NCBI GenBank assembly: GCA_001751085.1
Contig: MAXP01000020.1
Span: 1 to 7,307, forward strand
Length of the DNA: 7,307 nucleotides
Reading direction: 5' to 3'
DNA from: Desulfobacterales bacterium C00003060
GTDB lineage: Bacteria; Desulfobacterota; Desulfobacteria; Desulfobacterales; C00003060
The translations under genes were made by a program, and so were the position numbers. Of the stretch, positions 1 to 5,045 are shown one piece after another (the stretch's first letter is position 1; every line of letters begins with the position of its first letter). The notes under the pieces were generated by a model, which did no database searches, had not been told where the DNA came from, and saw only the letters and a program-made list of their open reading frames with translations.

Positions 1-40
1 CTTGCTCTTGATGCTCATGACTCACCGAGAAAATCACCAT
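1..40 (-). CDS. Possible 5' end of a leftward gene (partial, unidentified)
   Basis: On the minus strand an ATG at 40-38 opens a frame that stays open to the window edge (13 codons, beginning MVIFSVSHEHQ). A good Shine-Dalgarno-like GGAAGG lies at 55-50 on that strand, about nine bases before the ATG. Only the good ribosome-binding site and the absence of a stop support this. Thirteen codons are far too few to assign a family, and chance is a real possibility. The + strand frame starting at base 1 is also open for 20 codons to a TGA at 61-63 and could instead be the tail of a rightward gene. Confidence 0.25.
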   Translation of the reverse strand, partial: MVIFSVSHEHQEQ

Positions 41-107
41 TTATGACCTTCCGAGGTATATGACCAATCTAAGTCAGAAAGAAAACAGATACAAAAAAAT
101 CATAGTA

Positions 108-134
108 ACCGTTCACGGGTTCAGAGGTTCACCG
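108..134. repeat. Degenerate GGTTCA-unit repeat, copy 1
   Basis: The stretch contains three imperfect units about eight bases apart: GTTCACGG, GGTTCAGA and GGTTCACC. The same kind of unit recurs at 1353-1370 on the other side of the phosphatase gene. Short GGTTCA-type tandem units of this sort look like decayed dispersed intergenic repeats. No function can be read from them. Confidence 0.5.
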
Positions 135-138
135 AAAA

Positions 139-168
139 CCTGTCTGCCGTGACTCCGGCACAGGCAGG
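139..168. repeat. GC-rich hairpin 1 (CCTGTCTG / CAGGCAGG)
   Basis: CCTGTCTG at 139-146 pairs with CAGGCAGG at 161-168 (eight pairs, one G-T). CCG at 147-149 pairs with CGG at 156-158 around a six-base loop, with a two-base CA bulge at 159-160. No T-run follows, so it does not resemble a rho-independent terminator. It is best read as a REP-like intergenic palindrome. Confidence 0.5.
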
Positions 169-182
169 TCTAAACCGTCCCG

Positions 183-212
183 CCTGCCTCGCAAGCTTGG
201 CGAGCGGGCAGG
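183..212. repeat. GC-rich hairpin 2 (CCTGCC-TCGC / GCGA-GGCAGG)
   Basis: CCTGCC at 183-188 plus TCGC at 189-192 pair with GCGA at 200-203 plus GGCAGG at 207-212. The loop is AAGCTTG (193-199), and three bases at 204-206 are unpaired. It uses the same CCTGCC/GGCAGG arms as the hairpin just upstream. AGGCAGG of hairpin 1 (162-168) could alternatively pair with CCTGCCT (183-189), so the two hairpins and this middle pairing exclude each other. Confidence 0.5.
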
Positions 213-292
213 TGATTCGTGGGAGCTGAACCTGTCAACGTCTACGAAATCATGATCCTTCATTTGAATGGATACCACATGTACTGGGTTGG

Positions 293-329
293 GTCAAACT
301 TGACAAGAAACAAATACCAGTATTATCGT
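293..329 (+). promoter_or_regulatory. Candidate promoter with overlapping inverted repeat, upstream of the MpgP-family phosphatase gene
   Basis: A perfect -35 hexamer TTGACA sits at 300-305. Downstream are weak -10 candidates: TATTAT at 321-326 (spacer 15), TTATCG at 323-328 (spacer 17) or TATCGT at 324-329 (spacer 18). The -35 lies inside an inverted repeat, GTCAA-AC-TTGAC (293-304), that could be an operator. A second possible promoter nearer the gene is TTACAT (411-416), 16 bases, TATAGG (433-438). None has a strong -10, so the assignment is tentative. Confidence 0.35.
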
Positions 330-331
330 AG

Positions 332-362
332 CTTCTAAATAAGCCGGGCGACTTCTGAATAA
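332..362. repeat. Direct repeat CTTCTAAATAA / CTTCTGAATAA, 20-bp period
   Basis: CTTCTAAATAA at 332-342 and CTTCTGAATAA at 352-362 match at 10 of 11 positions. They start exactly 20 bases apart, about two helical turns. They lie just downstream of the candidate promoter elements at 300-329 and upstream of the phosphatase gene. The geometry fits a dimeric regulator binding one face of the helix, but chance cannot be excluded for so short a repeat. Confidence 0.35.
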
Positions 363-395
363 TCTGAGCAGGCCTAATCTCAGGACTTTACCCGG
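344..395. other. Nested inverted repeats in the leader of the phosphatase gene
   Basis: CCGGG at 344-348 can pair with CCCGG at 391-395. Inside it CTGAG at 364-368 can pair with CTCAG at 379-383, around a loop that contains AGGCCT. A short T-run (398-402) follows soon after the outer arm. The stems are only five pairs each, so this is a weak possible leader structure or weak terminator. Confidence 0.25.
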
Positions 396-456
396 ACTTT
401 TTGAGAAGAGTTACATATTATCTTACACACTCTATAGGCATCTCTCAAGCTTCGAT

Positions 457-1293
457 ATGAAACAACTACTGATTTTTACCGATCTGGATGCCACGCTGAT
501 CGATCATGATACTTACTCTTTCAAAGAGGCCCGGCATACCCTTGACCGGCTCAGGTCAAGGTCTATACCTGTCATAATCTGCAGCAGCAAGACAAGGGCT
601 GAAATCGAGGTCTATCGCCTGCGCATGGGCCTTAATGACCCGTTCATCGCAGAGAACGGTGGGGCTATTTTTGTCCCAGGTTCCGCCTTGGACCTAACGG
701 ACGTAGACTTTGTTGAAAAAGGGCCATACCACGTGGTGGAGTTGGGTGTACCCCACGCCGATTTGTGGACTGTTTGGAGAGAGATCAAAAAGAAAAACTT
801 TCGCATGAAGGGCTTCAGCGAGATGACCATTGAGGAGATTGCCGCTTGCACGGGTCTGTCCCTCGAAGAGGCCGCGTTGGCCGCAAAACGAGAGTACTCA
901 GAACCCTTCATGTTTCTTGACACGTCGGATCAATTGCGTCTCCTTACAAGCCTCTTGCAGGAAAAAAGGCTTAGGATCACCCGGGGAGGTCGTTTTTACC
1001 ACATGATTGGACAAAACGACAAGGGAAAGGCGGTCCGGATTCTCACAAGGGTCTATGCAAATACATATCCTGACAAAAAGATCTGGACTGCGGGACTGGG
1101 GGACAGCGCCAATGACATCCCTATGCTCAGGCACGTGGACATGCCTGTTGTAATCAGGAAGAAGACAGGAGAATGGGAACGCGTCCATGGAATCGACCCG
1201 ATTGTCTATTCGGATAAGCCTGGCCCAAGAGGATGGGCCGAGGTGATCAACACGATCTTGCAAGGCTCGGCATCTATTGGCCAGTTTCAATAG
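457..1293 (+). CDS. mpgP: HAD-superfamily phosphatase of the mannosyl-3-phosphoglycerate phosphatase (MpgP/YedP) family
   Basis: Members of this family remove phosphate from mannosyl-3-phosphoglycerate, giving the compatible solute mannosylglycerate; some relatives act on glucosyl-3-phosphoglycerate or have no known substrate. The 278-residue cytosolic protein has the HAD motifs in order. Motif I is DLDAT with catalytic Asp9 and Asp11, motif II is SSK (43-45), the motif III lysine is in DKGKAV (Lys191), and motif IV is GDSAND (215-220). ENGGA (66-70), REYSEPF (145-151) and GPRGW (256-260) are typical of the MpgP subgroup. Motif I has Ala where Gly is usual, which is common in this group. The ATG start puts motif I at the very N-terminus as expected, although no good Shine-Dalgarno precedes it. 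No mannosylphosphoglycerate synthase is present in the window, so the family is secure but the substrate is inferred. Confidence 0.82.
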   Translation: MKQLLIFTDLDATLIDHDTYSFKEARHTLDRLRSRSIPVIICSSKTRAEIEVYRLRMGLNDPFIAENGGAIFVPGSALDLTDVDFVEKGPYHVVELGVPHADLWTVWREIKKKNFRMKGFSEMTIEEIAACTGLSLEEAALAAKREYSEPFMFLDTSDQLRLLTSLLQEKRLRITRGGRFYHMIGQNDKGKAVRILTRVYANTYPDKKIWTAGLGDSANDIPMLRHVDMPVVIRKKTGEWERVHGIDPIVYSDKPGPRGWAEVINTILQGSASIGQFQ

Positions 1294-1330
1294 GGCGAAG
1301 ATGCCCCGTTTGGCATTGATGTTTTTCCTG
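1293..1330 (+). terminator. Weak hairpin after the MpgP-family phosphatase gene
   Basis: Just after the stop codon, ATGCC (1301-1305) can pair with GGCAT (1312-1316), or alternatively GGGC (1293-1296) with GCCC (1303-1306). The sequence then runs into TTTTT at 1322-1326. The stems are only four to six pairs and the T-run is separated from the stem, so it is at best a weak terminator. It overlaps the promoter-like hexamers of the next gene. Confidence 0.25.
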
Positions 1331-1344
1331 TTGTATGCTAATAA
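1310..1344 (+). promoter_or_regulatory. Candidate promoter for the CDP-alcohol phosphatidyltransferase gene
   Basis: TTGGCA at 1310-1315 is followed after 18 bases by TATGCT at 1334-1339. An overlapping alternative is TTGATG (1316-1321), 17 bases, TAATAA (1339-1344). Either would start transcription in the repeat-containing gap before the TTG start at 1418. The matches are fair, not strong. Confidence 0.35.
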
Positions 1345-1352
1345 CTGACGGA

Positions 1353-1408
1353 GGTTCAGGGTTCACGGTTACGAAACAGCAAAGGAGTTCAACGCAGGCA
1401 GGCGAGGG
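1353..1408. repeat. GGTTCA units plus GCAGGCAGG motif, copy 2 of the intergenic repeat pair
   Basis: GGTTCAG-GGTTCACGGTT at 1353-1370 repeats the units seen at 108-134. GCAGGCAGGCGAGG at 1394-1407 repeats, in part inverted, the arms of the hairpins at 139-212 (shared 8-mer CGCCTGCC at 181-188 and its complement at 1397-1404). The order, GGTTCA units then GC-rich motif, is the same in both gaps. The AGGGG that appears to serve as ribosome-binding site for the next gene (1405-1409) lies at the edge of this element. Confidence 0.45.
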
Positions 1409-1417
1409 GAATCAGGC

Positions 1418-2074
1418 TTGGACGAGCTTAAGAATGGGGGTGAAGATAAAGCATCTTCAAGGATTACCCCTGAATACTGGACACTCACGGGCTGGGTGAG
1501 AAGTTGGGCAGACGGGATTCTTGCCCCCTTTTCTCGTGTTTTGGCGCGCATGGGGGTACAACCAAACGTCCTGTCCTTGATCGGTCTGTTTGCCGCATCT
1601 GCCGCTGGCGCAGTGGTGGCTGCAGGCTACATTTTTCAGGGCGGGTTGTTATTCCTCCTTTCTGGTCCGTTTGATGCTCTTGATGGGGCCTTGGCCCGAA
1701 CAGCAGGTCTTGAGTCACGCTTCGGGGCCTTCCTCGATTCCTTCATCGACCGTTATTCAGAAGCAGCCGTCCTGTTTGGAATACTGTGTTGGGCAACCTT
1801 CCACGACGACCATATCCTGGTTCTTGTCACATTCCTGACCATGACGGGATCATTCATGGTCAGTTATACCAGAGCCAGGGCCGAGGGGTTGAAGATCACC
1901 TGTAAAGTGGGGCTTTTTACTCGACTGGAACGCTTTGTTGTGTTGACACTTGCACTGATCACGCAACAACTCCTCGTTGGTCTCATTATTCTTGCCTTCT
2001 TGACAAACTTCACTGCTCTTCAGCGAATGTTCCACGTCTACAGGCAGTCCCTCATCAGTAGTAGTTCTCGTTGA
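1418..2074 (+). CDS. CDP-alcohol phosphatidyltransferase, resembling the phosphatidylinositol-phosphate synthase group
   Basis: An integral-membrane enzyme that moves a phospho-alcohol from a CDP-linked donor to an acceptor alcohol with release of CMP. The 218-residue protein carries the complete family signature DxxDGxxAR-x8-GxxxDxxxD: Asp86, Asp89, Gly90, Ala93, Arg94, Gly103, Asp107 and Asp111. Hydrophobic segments lie around 52-83, 115-150 and 173-200. SYTRARAEG (149-157) followed by RLER (169-172) recalls bacterial and archaeal inositol-phosphate-using members (PIP synthase, archaetidylinositol-phosphate synthase, di-inositol-phosphate-phosphate synthase) more than PgsA or PssA. That subgroup call is from motif resemblance only. 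The start is TTG, chosen because AGGGG lies eight bases upstream (1405-1409) and no better in-frame start precedes the conserved part. It lies 124 bases after the phosphatase gene and probably has its own promoter. Confidence 0.88.
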   Translation: MDELKNGGEDKASSRITPEYWTLTGWVRSWADGILAPFSRVLARMGVQPNVLSLIGLFAASAAGAVVAAGYIFQGGLLFLLSGPFDALDGALARTAGLESRFGAFLDSFIDRYSEAAVLFGILCWATFHDDHILVLVTFLTMTGSFMVSYTRARAEGLKITCKVGLFTRLERFVVLTLALITQQLLVGLIILAFLTNFTALQRMFHVYRQSLISSSSR

Positions 2075-2075
2075 T

Positions 2076-2104
2076 TTGACGACCCGGGATGGTAACTGTA
2101 TGGC
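2076..2104 (+). promoter_or_regulatory. Candidate promoter for the ferredoxin-mnmA-mtaB run
   Basis: TTGACG (2076-2081), a 17-base spacer, then TATGGC (2099-2104), located right after the stop of the preceding gene. The -35 matches consensus at five of six positions and the -10 is weak. Transcription would begin around 2110, placing the palindrome at 2136-2151 in the leader. Confidence 0.35.
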
Positions 2105-2135
2105 CAGTGGAGAAGCCCATCAGGAGATTTCCCCG

Positions 2136-2151
2136 AACTTTTCGAAAAGTT
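2136..2151. promoter_or_regulatory. Perfect 16-bp palindrome AACTTTTCGAAAAGTT
   Basis: The sequence is identical to its reverse complement over all 16 bases, with its centre between 2143 and 2144. It lies 23 bases before the ATG of the ferredoxin gene that opens the three-gene run. It could be an operator for a dimeric repressor or, as RNA, a small stem. No T-run follows, so it is not a terminator. The cognate regulator is unknown. Confidence 0.45.
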
Positions 2152-2174
2152 ACAAAACAGCCAGAGGTGTGTAT

Positions 2175-2603
2175 ATGTATTCTAGAATGCTCGTGCTTCG
2201 ATTCCCAAAGACAGAAGTGGAAAAACCGATCGTCTGTTTCCTCGCCACCAACTTCAGCCTCACTTTCAATCTCCTTAAGGCGACCATACTACCCCGCAAG
2301 GAAGGGCTTATGGTCATGGAACTGTCTGGGACAAGAAAAGATTTTAACAAAGGGGTTCAATACCTGAAAGATCACGGGGTGCAGGTACACGCAGTCGGCC
2401 AAAACATCAAGCGCAACACGACTAAGTGCACTCACTGCGGAGCCTGTACAGCAGTCTGCCCCACAGGTGCTTTGTCAATCAAACGGCCTGAGATGACCGT
2501 TGTGTTCAATCACAAAAAATGCAGCGTATGCGGCCTTTGTGTCCCGGCCTGCCCCCCCAGGGCCATGGAGATTCGGACTACAGAAAACACGTTTCTGAAA
2601 TGA
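2175..2603 (+). CDS. NIL-domain ferredoxin with two [4Fe-4S] clusters
   Basis: A small cytosolic electron carrier of 142 residues. Residues about 5-75 form a NIL (ACT-like) domain, the fold also found at the C-terminus of the methionine transporter ATPase MetN. Residues 85-130 are a bacterial 2[4Fe-4S] ferredoxin with two complete CxxCxxCxxxC motifs, Cys85/88/91/95 and Cys116/119/122/126. The ATG at 2175 is chosen because AGAGG (2163-2167) lies seven bases upstream and the NIL domain begins right after it. The frame is open back to 2076, so a longer form is possible but its extra residues look non-conserved. Related NIL-ferredoxins in methanogens and sulfate reducers are linked to making homocysteine from sulfide together with a COG1900 partner, which is absent here. 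Its stop overlaps the mnmA start by ATGA, implying translational coupling and a role in tRNA thiolation or sulfur supply (inferred). Confidence 0.85.
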   Translation: MYSRMLVLRFPKTEVEKPIVCFLATNFSLTFNLLKATILPRKEGLMVMELSGTRKDFNKGVQYLKDHGVQVHAVGQNIKRNTTKCTHCGACTAVCPTGALSIKRPEMTVVFNHKKCSVCGLCVPACPPRAMEIRTTENTFLK

Positions 2604-3667
2604 GAAAAACTGTGGCCGTCGCCTTGAGCGGCGGTCTTGATTCCGCTGTTACAGCCGCCATCCTCAAGAAAAAAAACTGCCGAGTCATTGGGCTTCATTT
2701 CCGAACGGGTTATGAATCTACCCCCAGCAACTCAACCCAGTCCCGGCCATTGTCCCTTGTTGAATCTTGGGCCCACAGGGTTTCAGAACAAATCGGCATC
2801 CCCCTTGAAGCGCTTGATTGCTCCGAAACCTTCAAAAAGGAGGTTGTCTGCTACTTCATTGATGCTTACCGGTCTGGCAAAACGCCAAATCCATGTGTGG
2901 TCTGCAATCAACGCATCAAGTTCGGCCTTGTCCTGAAAAGGGCCCTGAAACTTGGCGCTTCAACCCTGGCAACAGGCCACTATGCCCGAATACGCCAAGA
3001 AACAAACGGTAGGTATTGCCTGCTAAAAGGTGTGGATGCAGCTAAGGACCAGTCCTACTTCCTGGCCCGCCTGACCCAACAACAGTTAAGCCTGGCCATG
3101 TTTCCACTGGGCAGCTTAACGAAAGACCAGGTCCGGAAAATGGCCAGGGCATGGGGACTCACATCGTGCGTTGCACGGGAAAGTCAGGAGTTGTGTTTTG
3201 TTCGACATCAAACCTACAAGGAATTTCTTGCCAGGTCAGCGGGATTTCCCCGTGAACCCGGCCTGATAATAAACACAATGGGTCAGACCGTTGGATCCCA
3301 CCAGGGCCTCCATGCCTATACCGTAGGACAGCGCAAAGGGATTGGTATACCCGGGCCGACTCCATATTATGTGCTTCGCCTTGATAAGGATCAAAACCGT
3401 CTTGTCATTGGAGCCGAATCCGACTTAGCAGCCACAGAATGTCTGGTCACCCGCATCAACTGGATCGGGACTGACCCTCCGGACAGACCCATATCAGTGC
3501 AAACCCGTATCCGTTATCGTCACCGAGAGGCGGAGTCCGTCCTGACACCCCTTGACCCTTGCACGGCCACGGTTCGCTTTTGCAAGGCCCAGCATGCTAT
3601 TACGCCCGGCCAGGCCGCTGTCTTCTACATGGACGAACGGGTTCTGGGCGGAGGGTGGATCGCCTGA
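2600..3667 (+). CDS. mnmA: tRNA-specific 2-thiouridylase MnmA
   Basis: MnmA activates U34 of the anticodon of tRNA-Lys, -Glu and -Gln with ATP and replaces its 2-oxygen with sulfur to give s2U34. The 355-residue protein has the ATP-pyrophosphatase PP-loop SGGLDS (10-15), the tRNA-binding and active-site block TPNPCVVCN (95-103), ATGHYAR (124-130), KDQSYFL (149-155), the second active-site block SQELCF (195-200) and the C-terminal beta-barrel block from GQRKGIGI through PGQAAVFY to VLGGG. Cys102 and Cys199 correspond to the two catalytic cysteines of the E. coli enzyme. An additional Cys99 makes a CxxC. The segment after the PP-loop (about 32-58) departs from the usual sequence. The ATG at 2600 overlaps the ferredoxin stop by four bases and places the PP-loop at the expected distance; an upstream in-frame start at 2519 would lie inside the ferredoxin gene and is rejected. 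Confidence 0.94.
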   Translation: MRKTVAVALSGGLDSAVTAAILKKKNCRVIGLHFRTGYESTPSNSTQSRPLSLVESWAHRVSEQIGIPLEALDCSETFKKEVVCYFIDAYRSGKTPNPCVVCNQRIKFGLVLKRALKLGASTLATGHYARIRQETNGRYCLLKGVDAAKDQSYFLARLTQQQLSLAMFPLGSLTKDQVRKMARAWGLTSCVARESQELCFVRHQTYKEFLARSAGFPREPGLIINTMGQTVGSHQGLHAYTVGQRKGIGIPGPTPYYVLRLDKDQNRLVIGAESDLAATECLVTRINWIGTDPPDRPISVQTRIRYRHREAESVLTPLDPCTATVRFCKAQHAITPGQAAVFYMDERVLGGGWIA

Positions 3668-3707
3668 ACCGCAAAAGCAATCCACAAATCCTGCATTGGA
3701 CACAATA

Positions 3708-5015
3708 ATGAACCTTTATTCCATCACCACCTTGGGTTGCAAGGTAAACCGCTACGAATCCGAAGCGATTTCAGAACAGCTTGGAAATCTGGGATGGCAA
3801 GCGATAAGCAAAGGAGGCATGGCGCATGTTTGTATTATCAATACATGCACTGTAACTCAAAAAGCGGCCATGCAGTCCAGACAGGCCGTGAGGAAGATTA
3901 TCCGCAACCATCCAGGGGCACTTGTTGTTGTTACAGGCTGCTATGCCCAGGTTGCTCCCGAGGTTTTCACGTCTATACCGGGAGTACATTTTGTCATCGG
4001 AAATGCCTTCAAAGACCGGATTGCACGACTGGTCAGCAGTCACAAAGCACATGGCCCTGCCATAACCCTTGTTGAAGATCTCTCTGCTCCGCGCCCTTTT
4101 CAGGATCTTCCGGTGACCAAGTTTGGAAATCGAACGCGTCCCTTTCTGAAGATCCAAGATGGTTGTGATGCCTTTTGTTCCTATTGCGTCATTCCCCATT
4201 CACGTGGGCGGAGCCGGTCCCTTCCGCCGGAAATCGCTGTCAGAAGAATCAGCAACCTCAAAGAGCAGGGATACGCTGAGGTCGTGCTTTGTGGCATCAA
4301 TCTTGGCCGGTACGGTGGGGATCTTGCCCGCGCCACATCACTACTGAGTCTTATTCGCTCCATTGATGGTCCTCAAGGCGTAAAACGATTGCGCCTGAGC
4401 TCCATCGAACCTACCGAGATATCAGAAAAACTCATAAGGGAGTTGGCATCCTCCAAGCATGTCTGCCAACATCTGCATATCCCCCTTCAGAGCGGAGACG
4501 ATGACGTGCTAAACAGAATGAATCGGTCCTATAACTCAATTTTTTATGGAGACATGGTTCACCACATCGTCAGCGTAATGCCTGATGTGGCCATAGGTAT
4601 TGATGTGCTCGTAGGTTTTCCTGGAGAGACTGAAATTGCGTTTGAAAATACATTTCGCCTGATTAAGCGACTTCCGGTCGCATATCTCCACATTTTTCCG
4701 TTTTCCGTGCAGAAGCAAACCCCGGCCGCTGCCTTTCGAGATCCAGTGCCGCCTGAAACAATCAAAAAGAGATGTCAACTCTTGCGCTCTATCGGAGAGA
4801 CCAAGCGCAGGAGGTTCTACGAAAAGGCGATTGGTTCTACATTTGAGATCTTGATTGAAGGAAACCGGGACAAAACCACAGGATATCTAAAGGGGTTAAC
4901 TAAGAACTATATCCCTGTGTTTATAGAATGGGGGGACGAATTGATGCATCAGGTGATTGAGGTCAGGCTTACCGGAATCGAGCATGGTAAGGTCTTTGGT
5001 GAGCGCCTGTTATGA
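3708..5015 (+). CDS. mtaB: tRNA t6A37 methylthiotransferase MtaB (radical SAM)
   Basis: MtaB converts N6-threonylcarbamoyladenosine at position 37 of tRNA to its 2-methylthio form (ms2t6A), using two S-adenosylmethionines and two iron-sulfur clusters. The 435-residue protein has the usual three parts. The N-terminal MTTase domain has cluster cysteines Cys11, Cys47 and Cys78 (TLGCKVN, NTCTVT, TGCYAQ). The radical SAM domain has Cys153-x3-Cys157-x2-Cys160, followed by HIPLQSGD (257-264) and GFPGE (303-307). The C-terminal TRAM tRNA-binding domain lies at about 372-433. TLGCKVNRYES at the N-terminus is characteristic of MtaB rather than MiaB or RimO. The ATG at 3708 puts the first cluster motif at the expected place; a weak GGA lies seven bases before it, and an upstream in-frame start at 3552 inside mnmA is rejected. 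It follows mnmA by 40 bases and is probably co-transcribed with it. Confidence 0.93.
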   Translation: MNLYSITTLGCKVNRYESEAISEQLGNLGWQAISKGGMAHVCIINTCTVTQKAAMQSRQAVRKIIRNHPGALVVVTGCYAQVAPEVFTSIPGVHFVIGNAFKDRIARLVSSHKAHGPAITLVEDLSAPRPFQDLPVTKFGNRTRPFLKIQDGCDAFCSYCVIPHSRGRSRSLPPEIAVRRISNLKEQGYAEVVLCGINLGRYGGDLARATSLLSLIRSIDGPQGVKRLRLSSIEPTEISEKLIRELASSKHVCQHLHIPLQSGDDDVLNRMNRSYNSIFYGDMVHHIVSVMPDVAIGIDVLVGFPGETEIAFENTFRLIKRLPVAYLHIFPFSVQKQTPAAAFRDPVPPETIKKRCQLLRSIGETKRRRFYEKAIGSTFEILIEGNRDKTTGYLKGLTKNYIPVFIEWGDELMHQVIEVRLTGIEHGKVFGERLL

Positions 5016-5045
5016 AACGGGGAGCGAGGTGCTGTGGTCTGAAGA
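5016..5045. other. Short convergent gap between mtaB and the transpeptidase gene
   Basis: Thirty bases separate the two converging stop codons. No stable hairpin with a T-run is visible in either direction, so transcripts from the two strands probably overlap at their 3' ends or end by another mechanism. Confidence 0.5.

Noticed and set aside
139..212. Rho-independent terminators at the GC-rich hairpins
   Set aside because: Neither stem is followed by a T-run on either strand; a repeat interpretation fits better.
612..1290. Long antisense open frames opposite the mpgP-like gene (612-923 and 898-1290, minus strand)
   Set aside because: They are shadows of a well-supported gene; their translations show no recognisable domains.
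2519..2599. Extension of mnmA upstream to an in-frame ATG at 2519
   Set aside because: It would lie inside the second cluster motif of the ferredoxin gene; the ATG at 2600 gives the proper MnmA N-terminus and a classic ATGA overlap.
3552..3707. Extension of mtaB upstream to an in-frame ATG at 3552
   Set aside because: The added residues overlap the conserved end of mnmA and are low-complexity; MtaB proteins begin near TLGCKVN, as given by ATG 3708.
3771..4199. 142-codon open frame on the minus strand within mtaB
   Set aside because: It is antisense to conserved mtaB sequence and has no recognisable motifs.
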